A stretch of DNA of 64,000 nt from Sphingomonas sp. CFBP 13720 (GCF_014842075.1 NZ_JACYVA010000001.1:704278-768277); one strand, 5' to 3'. Shown: positions 38,298-47,588, numbered from the stretch's first letter. A program made the numbers and translations. Notes: generated from the sequence alone by a model not told the origin.

Positions 38298-39265
38298 GCG
38301 AGTTCCTGCGGGTCGCCGCGCTTGTCGGCAGGGATGTTGTCGTCGAACCAGCCCGCCAGTCCGGCCAGCGCGGGATGCGCCAGATCGCGTTCCAGATAAC
38401 GCCAGACGCGCGGGCACAGCGCGCCATAGCGCGGCTTGCCGTCACGCCGCCACAGCCGCGTGAAGATGCCGAGGATCTTGGCGTTCCGCTGCGCGCCGAA
38501 TAGGTGATAGGCGGCATCGAACCCCGACCCGACCCCGGTCGATTCGCGATATCGCGCCAGCATCGATGCTTCGATCATCGCGGGCACGTCGCGCCGCGCA
38601 TCCTGCAACAACGACACCAGATCATAGGCCGGATGCCCCGCCAGCGCGTCCTGGAAATCGAGCAGTCCCAGCCGCGTATCGTCGAGCAGCATCAGGTTTT
38701 CGGCATGATAGTCGCGCAGCACGGTGACGACCGGCATGTCGTCCAGCGCATCGAATGCCGCGTTCCACGCCGCCGCATACCCCGCCGCATCGACCGACAG
38801 GCCCAGCGCATCGCAATACCATTCGATCAGCAACGCGGCTTCGCGCAGGATGAACGCGCGATCGTATGGGGGGACCGGTGCCGCCTCATGCCGCTGCAGC
38901 CTTAGCAACTGGTCGACCGCCGACGCATACAACCGGGCCTCGCTTTCCGGCGCGGCATCCACCGTCTCGCGCATCCGCATGTCTCCGAAATCCTGCAACA
39001 GCATGAAGCCGGCAGACGCGTCGTCGGCAAGGATCGCGGGCGCGGAAAAGCCGCGATCGGTCAGCCATTGCGCCATATGTGCGAACTTGCGCGTATCCTC
39101 CGGCGGCGGTGCATCCATCAGCACCGCGCTGCGCCCCTCGTCGATCACCCGGTAATAACGGCGGAAGGATGCGTCGACCGCCAGCGGCAGAATCTGCGCC
39201 CCGCCCCATCCGGCGGCGTGCAGGAAATCGGGTGCCGCTTCGCGCGGATTCAAATCAGCGGCCAT
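38294..39265 (-). CDS. amgK: N-acetylmuramate/N-acetylglucosamine kinase AmgK
   Basis: A 323-residue aminoglycoside-phosphotransferase-fold kinase. The catalytic loop is LRDYHAENLMLLDD and the metal-binding loop LLDFQDALAGHPAYDL. Members next to MurU phosphorylate the anomeric position of MurNAc (and GlcNAc) to give MurNAc-1-phosphate. The ATG at 39265 (MAADLNPREAAPDFL) overlaps the end of tsaE by 16 bases. The upstream phosphatase MupP that normally produces free MurNAc from MurNAc-6-phosphate is not in the window. Confidence 0.88.
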   Translation of the reverse strand: MAADLNPREAAPDFLHAAGWGGAQILPLAVDASFRRYYRVIDEGRSAVLMDAPPPEDTRKFAHMAQWLTDRGFSAPAILADDASAGFMLLQDFGDMRMRETVDAAPESEARLYASAVDQLLRLQRHEAAPVPPYDRAFILREAALLIEWYCDALGLSVDAAGYAAAWNAAFDALDDMPVVTVLRDYHAENLMLLDDTRLGLLDFQDALAGHPAYDLVSLLQDARRDVPAMIEASMLARYRESTGVGSGFDAAYHLFGAQRNAKILGIFTRLWRRDGKPRYGALCPRVWRYLERDLAHPALAGLAGWFDDNIPADKRGDPQELA

Positions 39266-39696
39266 CGCGCTTCCCAAGCGGTCGGCACCCGCGCTGTCAA
39301 GTCGCGCCCGCCATCGTCGGCGAACGTCAGCGTCAGCCACAGCGCATCGTCCCACGCATCGTCGCCCAGCCGTTCGGGCCATTCGACCAGCAGCACCTCA
39401 TCGTCGCGCGCATCGTCCAGTCCCAGTTCGTCCGCCTCGTCGGGATGCTCGATCCGGTACAGGTCGACGTGCAGCACCGGCAACCGCACTTCGGGCGGAT
39501 CATAGGGCTGGACGATCGCGAAACTGGGCGACGGCGCTTCTCCCGTAAGACCCAGCGCAGCCAGCACGCCGCGTGCGATGCTGGTCTTGCCCGCCCCCAG
39601 CGGACCGGACAGCGCGACGACGTCGCCCCGCCGCAGCACCCGCGCCAGCGCCATGCCGAACGCATGCTGCGCGGCTTCGTCGGGCAGGTGGATCAT
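39250..39696 (-). CDS. tsaE: tRNA t6A37 threonylcarbamoyltransferase complex ATPase TsaE
   Basis: A 148-residue P-loop ATPase (YjeE family). It supports the TsaB-TsaD complex that adds threonylcarbamoyl to A37 of ANN-decoding tRNAs. Walker A is LSGPLGAGKTSIARGVL. The following SPSFAIVQPYD segment and HVDLYRIEHPDEADELGLD are family-typical, as is LLVEWPERLGD. It begins within the stop codon of the DivL-like kinase (ATGA) and overlaps amgK, so it is in the middle of the long minus-strand operon. Confidence 0.95.
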   Translation of the reverse strand: MIHLPDEAAQHAFGMALARVLRRGDVVALSGPLGAGKTSIARGVLAALGLTGEAPSPSFAIVQPYDPPEVRLPVLHVDLYRIEHPDEADELGLDDARDDEVLLVEWPERLGDDAWDDALWLTLTFADDGGRDLTARVPTAWEARWPLI

Positions 39697-42044
39697 GGTT
39701 CGCGCGGCAGGTCGATCGTGACCAGCGTGCCCATGCCCCGTTCGGACTCCAGCGCGATCGTGCCACCATGCGCCTCGACCGCCTGACGTGCGAGCGGCAG
39801 ATCGAGGCTGAGCGCGCGCTCTCCGACCCGCGCGACTCCCGCCTGCGCGAACCGGTCGAATGCGCGGGCTACGGCGTCGGCGGACAGACCGGGACCGTCG
39901 TCGGACACAACGATCCGCACCTGCTGCACATCCCCGTCGACATGCAACAGCACGCGGCCGCCGCTCCGCAACCCGCCGATCGCATGGTCCAGCAGATGCC
40001 CGACCGCCTGCCGCAACCGCCGAGCGTCGCCCAGCATGACGCCCGCCGACGGTGCGATCTCGACCGCCAGTTCGACGCCGCGTGCGCGTGCCGCCGGTTG
40101 CGCCGCTTCCGCCGCTTCCGCCGCGATCAGGCGCAACGGCACCGTAGCCCTTGCGACCGGCGTCGTCTCGTTCGCCGTCAGGTCCAGCGTATCGTCGATC
40201 AGCCCGCTCAACCGCTCGACCGAAACGAGGATCGCGTCGATATACTGCGCGCCGTCCTCGCTCAGCGTGCCGGCATAACCGCCATGCAGCATCTCCGCGA
40301 ACCCCTTGATCGACGTCAGCGGCGTGCGAAGTTCATAGCTCATCGACGCGACGAACGCGGTCTTGACCCGGTCCGCCGCCTCCAGCGCCTCGTTCCGGTC
40401 GCGCAGCGCCTGTTCGACACGACGGCTGTCCGAAATGTCGAGCATCGTCAGCAGCGCATTGCCGTCGGGCAATGGCACCGCGCCGAATTCGTAATGCCGC
40501 CCGTCCGCCATCGCGAACCGGCCCGACCGCTGCATCCGCTGTTGCGTGGCGAACCGGACCAGTTCGGGGATCAGCGTCGCCCGACCCGGATTGGCAAGGC
40601 TGGGTGCGACCTGTTCGGCCAATGCGTCGACGCGCGGATGCGTGTCGAGAAACGCATCGTCCAGCCCCCACACCTGCCGGAATTTGGAATTCCATATCTG
40701 CAACCGGCCATCGGCGGCGAAGACGCCCAGCGCCTCGAACAGATTGTCGAACGTGGCGGTACGCACGCGCAGCAGCGTGTCGCGCGCGCTGGCCAACTGT
40801 ACCTGTTCGGTGCGATCCTCGAAGATCAGCAGCAATCCGCCTTCGGGCAAGGGCTGCGCCACGACGCGGAGATGCGTGCCGCCCGGCAGATGCCACTGCT
40901 CCTCGATCGCGTCCTCGGGGGCATGGAACCAGTCGCGCCGCTCCGCCTTCCAGCCCGGAAAATCACGGACTTCCGGCAGACGCTTGGCCTCGCGCATCCG
41001 CTCCAGCACGCGGTCGAATTCAGGACGGTCCGCCAACCATTCGGGCTTCATCGCAAACACCCGCCGGAACGGCTGGTTGCAGAATACCAGCGTGCGATCG
41101 TCGGCGAACTGCGCGACTCCCGCCGACAGCCGGTCGAGCATGTCGCGCTGCGCTTCCCCGGCGCGTTTCAGCTTGCCGCGCGCTTCCTCGATCTCGTGAA
41201 CGTCGATGACGAAGCCGCCGGTGCCGCCGTCGCGCAGCGGCATGTCGTGGACACGCAGCATCCGGCGTGCGCCGTTGATCGTTGCCGGCATTGCCGCCGC
41301 CTGTGGCTGTCCGGTGTCGCGCGCGATCGAAGCGCTGGCCAGCGGCCCGCCCATGCCAGTGCCTTCGACCAGTTCGACCTGCCGCGCGATCACCTCCGCC
41401 GCGTCCGCCGCATCGACCGCGCGGACATAGGCGGTGTTGACCATCGCCAGCCGCAACGTGTCGTCGCGATACCACATCGGCATCGGCGCCGCCTCGATCA
41501 GGCTCGACAGCGCCTCGAACGCCGCACGATATTCTTCCGCCTCCTCGCCCAGCGTCGCGATCTCGTCGTGAAACTCGGTCGCGTCGAAGAACCAGATCAG
41601 CACCCCGCCGGGCGCATTCAGCGCGTCGGGCGCACGATCGCCGATCGCGAACAGCGACCGCGCCGATCCGGTCGCGCGAATGACGGTACGAAACGGCTTG
41701 CCACCGCGTTGCGTGGCGGTGATCGCTTCGACCAGCCGCTCCGCGCTTGCCGGCTCCAGCCCGCTATCCTCTTCCGCCAGTTCGCCCAGCGTCGTAGGCA
41801 CGTCGACCCGCCCCAGCCGATCGGCCAGCGCCCTGCCGAGATAGAGCCGGCCATCGGCGCGTACGATCATCGACTGCGCGGGCGACGCCGCCAGCGTCGA
41901 GGCCAGCGCGGCGAACGCGTCGCCGCGCGCGTCCGCCTCCCGCCGCGCGGTCAGCCCGGCGTGCAGCGCCCAGCCTCCGAACCCGAGCACAAGTGCCAGC
42001 AACACGCCGCACAGCACCGCGGCCAAGGTCGAAATCGCGATCAA
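39693..42044 (-). CDS. divL: DivL-like PAS sensor pseudo-kinase with Tyr in place of the phospho-His
   Basis: A 783-residue protein with one N-terminal membrane helix (about 4-26), several PAS domains between about 180 and 540, and a kinase-like C-terminus. The H-box reads MSYELRTPLTSIKGF, so Tyr570 replaces the phospho-acceptor His. This is the hallmark of Caulobacter DivL (Tyr550, 769 residues), which relays DivK state to the CckA-CtrA cell-cycle pathway. The N-box is lost (GHLLDHAIGG) and the G2 glycine motif is degenerate (GERALSLDL), so it is probably not an active kinase. It is first gene of the overlapping divL-tsaE-amgK-murU-addBA-trxA run. Confidence 0.85.
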   Translation of the reverse strand: MIAISTLAAVLCGVLLALVLGFGGWALHAGLTARREADARGDAFAALASTLAASPAQSMIVRADGRLYLGRALADRLGRVDVPTTLGELAEEDSGLEPASAERLVEAITATQRGGKPFRTVIRATGSARSLFAIGDRAPDALNAPGGVLIWFFDATEFHDEIATLGEEAEEYRAAFEALSSLIEAAPMPMWYRDDTLRLAMVNTAYVRAVDAADAAEVIARQVELVEGTGMGGPLASASIARDTGQPQAAAMPATINGARRMLRVHDMPLRDGGTGGFVIDVHEIEEARGKLKRAGEAQRDMLDRLSAGVAQFADDRTLVFCNQPFRRVFAMKPEWLADRPEFDRVLERMREAKRLPEVRDFPGWKAERRDWFHAPEDAIEEQWHLPGGTHLRVVAQPLPEGGLLLIFEDRTEQVQLASARDTLLRVRTATFDNLFEALGVFAADGRLQIWNSKFRQVWGLDDAFLDTHPRVDALAEQVAPSLANPGRATLIPELVRFATQQRMQRSGRFAMADGRHYEFGAVPLPDGNALLTMLDISDSRRVEQALRDRNEALEAADRVKTAFVASMSYELRTPLTSIKGFAEMLHGGYAGTLSEDGAQYIDAILVSVERLSGLIDDTLDLTANETTPVARATVPLRLIAAEAAEAAQPAARARGVELAVEIAPSAGVMLGDARRLRQAVGHLLDHAIGGLRSGGRVLLHVDGDVQQVRIVVSDDGPGLSADAVARAFDRFAQAGVARVGERALSLDLPLARQAVEAHGGTIALESERGMGTLVTIDLPREP

Positions 42045-42118
42045 CAGGCCCCTCCACCGGGCAGCGACAGGAATGGCAGATACGCACCCTGTCCCTGCCT
42101 AGTCGCTATGCGCGCCAT

Positions 42119-42152
42119 AAAAAAGGGGGCAGCACCGGATGGTGCCGCCCCC
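42119..42152 (-). terminator. Intrinsic terminator of the TonB-dependent receptor gene
   Basis: On the minus strand GGGGGCGGCACC-ATCC-GGTGCTGCCCCC is followed by TTTTTT. The stem is 12 bases with one mismatch and the loop is four. It lies 24 bases beyond the receptor stop codon and separates it from the downstream divL-like gene on the same strand. Confidence 0.85.
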
Positions 42153-42175
42153 GCATGTCGACCTGCAAGCCGGGA

Positions 42176-45100
42176 TTACAACAGCTTCACGCGCGCGCCG
42201 GCGAACATGTAGCGGCCGATCGACGGCACCGGGAAGGTATCTGTCCCCAGTTCGGGCTTCTGGCCGAACACGTTGTTCACGCCGCCATAGAATTGGAACC
42301 GGTCGGTGGCGTCGACGCTGATATAAATGTCGTGCTGCCACAGTTCCTTCAGATACTTGTACTCCGGGGCCACCACGTCGGGATTGCTCTGATCCACCTG
42401 GTTGGTGTTGCGAAGCGTGCGATCGAACCACGTCAGGCCGTAGTTGATCGTGATCTTGTCCATCGACCAGCCGAGATCGCCGTTGACGGTATATTTCGGC
42501 GCACGCGCCTCTCCCCGGCTGTTGGTGACGTCCGCACCCGGCGTGCCGATGAATTCCAGCTTGTCGAGATAATTGCCCACGACGCGCAGGTTGAACCGAC
42601 CGAACGAACCAGTGTCGATCGTGTAGTTGGCGTTCAGGTCGAGCCCGGCGGTGCTGAAACGCGCGACGTTCTGCGGCGCGACGACGAAGCCGGTGATGTT
42701 GCCCTGTTCCGCCGTTCCGGACGCAACGTTGGTCCGGGTGATGGAGCGGCAGAACACGTTGTCCAGCGTCGCCTGATCAACGCAGAGCTCGGCGACCTGG
42801 TTCGCGGCGACGGTGTTGATCGCCCCGCTGAGGTTGATGTCATACCAGTCGGCGCGCAGCGACAGTCCGGGGATGAAACGCGGCTGCACCACCACGCCTG
42901 CCGTCCACGTCGTCGCCTCTTCCTCACGCAGCGCAGGGTTGCCACCCGACAGGCCGGAAATGTTCGTCGTGCGCGCGTCGGTATAGGTGGCGGGGTTGGC
43001 GATGCCGAGACCGCTGAGCAATGCGGCACAGTTGGCGGCGCGGAACTGCGTGCCGTTCTGCAATTCGCCCGTATCGCAGGGATCGGTAATGAAGGCGAAG
43101 GTCTGCGACTGTCCCGCGAACAGCTCCCCGATGTTCGGCGCACGCACCGCCTTCGAATAGGTGCCGTTGAACGTGATGTCGCGCACCGGGGCATAGGTGC
43201 CGTCGACCTTCCACGTCGTGGTGTTGCCGATCGTCGAATAGTCGGAGAAGCGGACCGCCGCGCCAAGGCTGAGGCGATGCGCGAACGGCTGGTTGCGGAA
43301 CAGCGGCACGCTCAGTTCGGCGAACTGCTCGTTCACGTCGAACTCGCCCTCTTCCCGGCCCAGCGCGTTGCCAAAGGTCAGCCCCTGCGCCGCGATCGGA
43401 TCGGGGACGAAGCGGCTTTCCTCCTTGCGATACTCGGCACCGACGGCAAAGCCGATGGGTCCGCCGGGAAGCTCGAACAACTGCCCGAAATCGCCCGACA
43501 GGACACCGGACACGACCTGCTGACGCAGACGCGACCGGTCGGTGGTGTTGGCGCGGACGAAATCGAGCGCGGCCTGGCTGGGCGCCCCGTCGCCGAACAG
43601 GTTGATCGGCGAGCATTCACCGGGACGGAAGCTGGTCGGATCGAACGACGCGCGGCTGGCATAGGGCTGGTTGGGCGACCAATTCGGGTCGAGGTTGACG
43701 CGGCACGTCACCTGTCCGGTCGCCGGATCACGCACCGCGTCGATCGCGGCGAACAGGCGGTCGTTATAGGTGTCGTTGACGTAGTTGTTGGTGATGTTCG
43801 ATTCGCCAAAGGTGTACGACACCTCGTAATTGGCGTGCGGGTTGATATCGCCGCGCAGCCCGCCGACCGCACGATAGGTTTCGCGCGTGACCGTCTCCCC
43901 GCGCTGGCCGATATCGAAATTGTCGCGCGTCACCAGGACGCCGCCATTGCCCAGGTCGGGCAGGCCGGCGGGCAGGTACGGATTGCCGTCCTCGACGAAC
44001 AGGTAATAGTCGAACGACGGCTGACCCAGCGTGAACGCCTTGTTCCGCGCATATTTGCCTTCGGCAAAGAAGGTCAGGCCGGGCGCGATGTCGAAATGCC
44101 CGAGGGCGTTGACGATATGCCGCTGGATATCGGGCAACAGGTCGTTGGCGTAATCGGCGACCCGCGTACCGCTGCCCCCCTGCGAAAAGCCGGGACGCAG
44201 CACGGTGCCCAGCGAGAACGGCACCAGCCGTCCGGTGGCATCGACGACATAATCGGGCTGGCCGTCGAAATCGACGTCGATCCCGCCTTCGCGTGCGGTG
44301 TCGTTGTAGCGGACGTCGCGCGTCGGCACGTTGTCGGGGATGCCGTTGTCGGCACCGCCGGTGTATCCAGCCTGAAATTCCGGATCGTTCGGATTGCGAT
44401 AGAAGCCGGTCAGGTTGGCCCCGCGCAGGCGGCTGCGGTCGCGCGCCTCCAGCCGGCTTTCGTCACCATATTCATACGCGATGGCGACGTTGCCACGGCC
44501 ATCGGCGAAGTTCTTTCCTGCCGTTACCGCGATCAGGCGCTTGCCCGCATCGCCATATTCCGACGTGCCGGCCTGCGCCCGCGCCGTCAGCCCTTCGAAA
44601 TCCTTCTTCAGCACGAAATTGACGACGCCGGTCACCGCATCCGCGCCATAGATGGCCGAGACGCCACCGGTCAGCACGTCGACCCGCTCGACCAGATCGG
44701 TCGGGATCGTGTTGATGTCGATCGCCTGGCTGCCCGGCACCGACGCAACATGCCGCCGTCCGTCGACCAGCACCAGCGTCCGCTCGGTCCCGAGGTTGCG
44801 CAGGTCGAGCAGGTTGAGTCCCGTATAGCCGATCCCCGCGCCGCTGCCCGAATTGTCGGCGGAGGTCGACGATCCCTGCAACGCCGGAAAACCGGTCAGG
44901 AAATCGGTCAGGTTGGTCGAACCCGACTGCTGAATCGTCGCGGCGCTCAGCGTGATGACCGGACTGGGCGAATCGAAATCGGGGCGGCGGATGCGCGTGC
45001 CGGTGACGACGATCTCTTCGCCGTTGCTCGCGTCTTCCGCCGTCTGGGCATCGGGGTCGGCGGGGATCGGCAGGTTGTCCGTGCTGCCCGGCGCGGCGGT

Positions 45101-45193
45101 CTGCGCCATCGCCGATCCGGCGGCGACCAGCGCCGCTATCGCAATGGCACTACGCGCGACGCCGGCACGAAGACGCGATTGAAACAAAGCCAT
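42176..45193 (-). CDS. TonB-dependent outer-membrane receptor
   Basis: A 1005-residue receptor with a signal peptide (residues 1-30, ending GSAMA before QTAAP), a TonB box-like segment EEIVVTGTRI (59-68), a plug domain (SGSTNLTDFLTGFPALQ, VLVDGRRHVASVPGSQAID, GGVSAIYGADAVTGVVNFV), and a 22-strand barrel ending GRYMFAGARVKLL. The plug motif SIYGADA-VTGVVN is typical of sphingomonad receptors for complex organic substrates. The ligand is not identifiable; neither transport nor regulator genes flank it, only ahcY upstream and divL downstream. Start ATG at 45193 after AAGGGGTATCTC. Confidence 0.93.
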   Translation of the reverse strand: MALFQSRLRAGVARSAIAIAALVAAGSAMAQTAAPGSTDNLPIPADPDAQTAEDASNGEEIVVTGTRIRRPDFDSPSPVITLSAATIQQSGSTNLTDFLTGFPALQGSSTSADNSGSGAGIGYTGLNLLDLRNLGTERTLVLVDGRRHVASVPGSQAIDINTIPTDLVERVDVLTGGVSAIYGADAVTGVVNFVLKKDFEGLTARAQAGTSEYGDAGKRLIAVTAGKNFADGRGNVAIAYEYGDESRLEARDRSRLRGANLTGFYRNPNDPEFQAGYTGGADNGIPDNVPTRDVRYNDTAREGGIDVDFDGQPDYVVDATGRLVPFSLGTVLRPGFSQGGSGTRVADYANDLLPDIQRHIVNALGHFDIAPGLTFFAEGKYARNKAFTLGQPSFDYYLFVEDGNPYLPAGLPDLGNGGVLVTRDNFDIGQRGETVTRETYRAVGGLRGDINPHANYEVSYTFGESNITNNYVNDTYNDRLFAAIDAVRDPATGQVTCRVNLDPNWSPNQPYASRASFDPTSFRPGECSPINLFGDGAPSQAALDFVRANTTDRSRLRQQVVSGVLSGDFGQLFELPGGPIGFAVGAEYRKEESRFVPDPIAAQGLTFGNALGREEGEFDVNEQFAELSVPLFRNQPFAHRLSLGAAVRFSDYSTIGNTTTWKVDGTYAPVRDITFNGTYSKAVRAPNIGELFAGQSQTFAFITDPCDTGELQNGTQFRAANCAALLSGLGIANPATYTDARTTNISGLSGGNPALREEEATTWTAGVVVQPRFIPGLSLRADWYDINLSGAINTVAANQVAELCVDQATLDNVFCRSITRTNVASGTAEQGNITGFVVAPQNVARFSTAGLDLNANYTIDTGSFGRFNLRVVGNYLDKLEFIGTPGADVTNSRGEARAPKYTVNGDLGWSMDKITINYGLTWFDRTLRNTNQVDQSNPDVVAPEYKYLKELWQHDIYISVDATDRFQFYGGVNNVFGQKPELGTDTFPVPSIGRYMFAGARVKLL

Positions 45194-45213
45194 GAGATAC
45201 CCCTTTTACGCAT

Positions 45214-45229
45214 ACATACGACTGTATGT
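45214..45229. promoter_or_regulatory. Inverted repeat just upstream of the TonB-dependent receptor
   Basis: ACATAC-GACT-GTATGT is a perfect 6-bp inverted repeat with a four-base spacer, about 20 bases upstream of the receptor start on the minus strand. It could be an operator or an mRNA hairpin near the ribosome binding site. Confidence 0.4.
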
Positions 45230-45313
45230 GCTGGGATACCTTCACGCCGCCCGGCGCAAGCCCGGGACCGTCCCGGCAAAGTATATTGCGGCTAAGGTGT
45301 TGCAGGGCGGCAA

Positions 45314-45350
45314 CAAAACGGGCGGACCATCGCGATCGATGGCCCGCCCG
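45314..45350 (-). terminator. Intrinsic terminator after ahcY
   Basis: On the minus strand CGGGCGGGCCATCG-ATCG-CGATGGTCCGCCCG (14-bp stem with one G-U pair, four-base loop) is followed by TTTTGTTG. It starts 67 bases beyond the ahcY stop codon and insulates it from the TonB-dependent receptor gene. Confidence 0.8.
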
Positions 45351-45416
45351 TTTCACGATTACGATCGTCCCGCCGCCCTTCCGGCATCGCCGGCTCAGGC
45401 CACGGTCCGCCCGCGA

Positions 45417-46826
45417 TCAATAGCGATAATGATCCGGCTTGAACGGTCCTTCGACCGGCACGCCGATGTAACCGGCCTGCTTCGGGGTCAGCTTCGACAG
45501 CTTCACGCCCAGCTTTTCGAGGTGCAGCGCCGCGACCTTTTCGTCGAGATGCTTCGGCAGGACATAGACCTGGTTCTGGTAGTTCTCGCCCTTGGTCCAC
45601 AGTTCGATCTGGGCCAGCACCTGGTTGGTGAACGACGACGACATGACGAACGACGGATGGCCGGTCGCGCAGCCGAGGTTCACCAGACGGCCCTTGGCCA
45701 GCACGATGATCTGCTTGCCGTCGGGGAACTTGACCAGATCGGTGCCCGGCTTCACTTCGTCCCACTCATAGTTGCTGAGTGCGGCGATCTGGATCTCGCT
45801 GTCGAAGTGACCGATGTTGCACACGATGCTCATCGGCTTCATCGCCGCCATATGCTCGGCGGTAATGACGTCGGCATTGCCGGTCGCGGTGCAGAAGATG
45901 TCGGCGCGGGTCACCGCTTCCTCCATCGTCACGACCTCGAATCCTTCCATCGCGGCCTGCAGTGCGCAGATCGGATCGACCTCGGTCACCATCACGCGCG
46001 CGCCGCCGTTACGCAGCGACTGGGCGCTGCCCTTGCCGACGTCGCCGAAGCCCGCGACGCAGGCGACCTTGCCCGCCAGCATCACGTCGGTCGCGCGACG
46101 GATCGCGTCGACCAGCGATTCCTTACAGCCGTACAGATTGTCGAACTTCGACTTGGTGACGCTGTCGTTCACGTTGATCGCAGGGAACGGCAGTTCGCCC
46201 TTCTTGGCGATTTCATACAGGCGATGCACGCCCGTGGTCGTCTCTTCCGAAACGCCCTTCAGGTTCTTGACCGTCTCGGTCAGATAGCCCGGACGCTTGG
46301 CGATATATGCCTTGAGCGCACGCTGGAACTCGACCTCTTCCTCGTTTTCCGGCTCGCCCAGCGTCGCGCCGGCTTCGAGCTTGGCGCCCCACAGCGCGAA
46401 CATCGTGGCGTCGCCGCCATCGTCGAGAATGATGTTGGCGGTTTCATCGCCCCAATTGAAGATATCGCCGACATAGTCCCAGTAATCCGCGAGGCTTTCG
46501 CCCTTGATCGCGAACACCGGAATGCCCTTGGCCGCGATCGCTGCGGCAGCGTGGTCCTGCGTCGAGAAGATGTTGCACGTCGCCCAGCGGACGTCGGCGC
46601 CCAGCGCGGTCAGCGTCTCGATCAGCACGGCGGTCTGGATCGTCATGTGCAGCGAACCGGTGATCCGCGCGCCCTTCAGCGGCTGCGACGCGCCGAATTC
46701 CTCGCGCAGCGCCATCAGGCCCGGCATTTCGGTTTCGGCGATCTCGATTTCCTTGCGGCCGAACGCGGCAAGCGAAATGTCCTTGATGACATAGTCGGTC
46801 GGCTGGGTAGCGATGGCGGTAGCCAT
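45417..46826 (-). CDS. ahcY: Adenosylhomocysteinase
   Basis: A 469-residue S-adenosylhomocysteine hydrolase that splits SAH into homocysteine and adenosine, completing the methyl cycle. Conserved segments include [36 protein letters not shown], the NAD-binding [17 protein letters not shown] and the C-terminal PFKPDHYRY tail characteristic of the family. The ATG at 46826 ([17 protein letters not shown]) follows CAGGAG. An inverted repeat 83 bases upstream is a candidate regulator site. No SAH or SAM riboswitch structure was recognised in the short leader. Confidence 0.97.
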   Translation of the reverse strand: MATAIATQPTDYVIKDISLAAFGRKEIEIAETEMPGLMALREEFGASQPLKGARITGSLHMTIQTAVLIETLTALGADVRWATCNIFSTQDHAAAAIAAKGIPVFAIKGESLADYWDYVGDIFNWGDETANIILDDGGDATMFALWGAKLEAGATLGEPENEEEVEFQRALKAYIAKRPGYLTETVKNLKGVSEETTTGVHRLYEIAKKGELPFPAINVNDSVTKSKFDNLYGCKESLVDAIRRATDVMLAGKVACVAGFGDVGKGSAQSLRNGGARVMVTEVDPICALQAAMEGFEVVTMEEAVTRADIFCTATGNADVITAEHMAAMKPMSIVCNIGHFDSEIQIAALSNYEWDEVKPGTDLVKFPDGKQIIVLAKGRLVNLGCATGHPSFVMSSSFTNQVLAQIELWTKGENYQNQVYVLPKHLDEKVAALHLEKLGVKLSKLTPKQAGYIGVPVEGPFKPDHYRY

Positions 46827-46908
46827 GAAAACTCCTGAAGCTGGGCCATGGACGCAGCCATGGCGGATGCATGCGCCCTACTAAGCGCAGGCCTAAAACG
46901 CAAATGCT

Positions 46909-46928
46909 ATATAAAGCTTTCTTTATAT
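46909..46928. promoter_or_regulatory. AT-rich palindrome upstream of ahcY (candidate operator)
   Basis: ATATAAAG-CTTT-CTTTATAT is a perfect 8-bp inverted repeat in an otherwise GC-rich region, between yqgE and ahcY. AT-rich palindromes of this kind upstream of ahcY recall the operators of ArsR-family SAM-cycle regulators (SahR/SamR type); this link is inference. Confidence 0.55.
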
Positions 46929-46942
46929 GCCGCTCTCGCCCG

Positions 46943-47506
46943 TCAGGCGGTTCCGCCTGCCGGTGCCAGCATCCGCGGGTCGATCCCGACGCGTCCGAAG
47001 CCTGTACGCCAGCGCGCGTCGGTCGGCACCGCGAACAGCAGTTCGGCATCGCCCGCGACGTTCATCCACCCGTGGCGTGACATTTCCATTTCAAGCTGTC
47101 CCTCGCTCCATCCGGCATAGCCCAGCGCGATCAGGAAGCGTTCGGGGCCGGTTCCGGCGGCGATGGCGCGCAGGATATCGATCGATCCCGACAATGCCCA
47201 TCGGCCGGCGACATCGACCGTATCCTGCCCGCCCCATCCGGCATCGTGCAGCACGAATCCACGCCGCGTCTCCACCGGTCCGCCCAGATGAATCGCGACG
47301 TCAGGTGCGCTGCCCGGTTCGATATCGAGCTGCTTGAGCAGCATGTGCAGCGTCAGTCCGTCGATCGTCTCACCGATGCCCACGCCCATCGCACCGGATT
47401 CGTCATGGGTGCAGATCGCAATGGCGGCGTGATCGAAACGGGCATCGCCGATGCCGGGCATCGCCAGCAGGATTTGGCCGGAAAGGAATCGGGTTTCATC
47501 CATCAT
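46943..47506 (-). CDS. YqgE/AlgH family protein
   Basis: A 187-residue protein of the UPF0301 (YqgE/AlgH) family. Motifs: FLSGQILLAMPGIGDARFDHAAI, AMGVGIGETIDGLTLHMLLK, LGGPVETRRGFVLHD and ALGYAGWSEGQLEMEM-like, near the middle and end. The family is widespread, its members are soluble, and its function is poorly defined. The start is the ATG pair at 47506/47503 (MMDETRF). It is upstream of ahcY on the same strand, divergent from the peroxiredoxin gene. Confidence 0.94.
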   Translation of the reverse strand: MMDETRFLSGQILLAMPGIGDARFDHAAIAICTHDESGAMGVGIGETIDGLTLHMLLKQLDIEPGSAPDVAIHLGGPVETRRGFVLHDAGWGGQDTVDVAGRWALSGSIDILRAIAAGTGPERFLIALGYAGWSEGQLEMEMSRHGWMNVAGDAELLFAVPTDARWRTGFGRVGIDPRMLAPAGGTA

Positions 47507-47588
47507 CCCTTCGACGCTAATCGCCCCGACGACGTTCCGCCATGCTTGAAAATAGTACGATCACGCCCCACGCTTTGCCGGACATATC

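Noticed and set aside
41993..45295. An 1100-codon open frame antisense to the TonB-dependent receptor
   Set aside because: No recognisable domain; the opposite strand carries a receptor with signal peptide, plug and barrel.
46827..46942. Possible SAH or SAM riboswitch ahead of ahcY
   Set aside because: The leader is short and I could not fold it into a recognised SAH, SAM-II or SAM-V pattern; the palindrome is a simpler regulator candidate.
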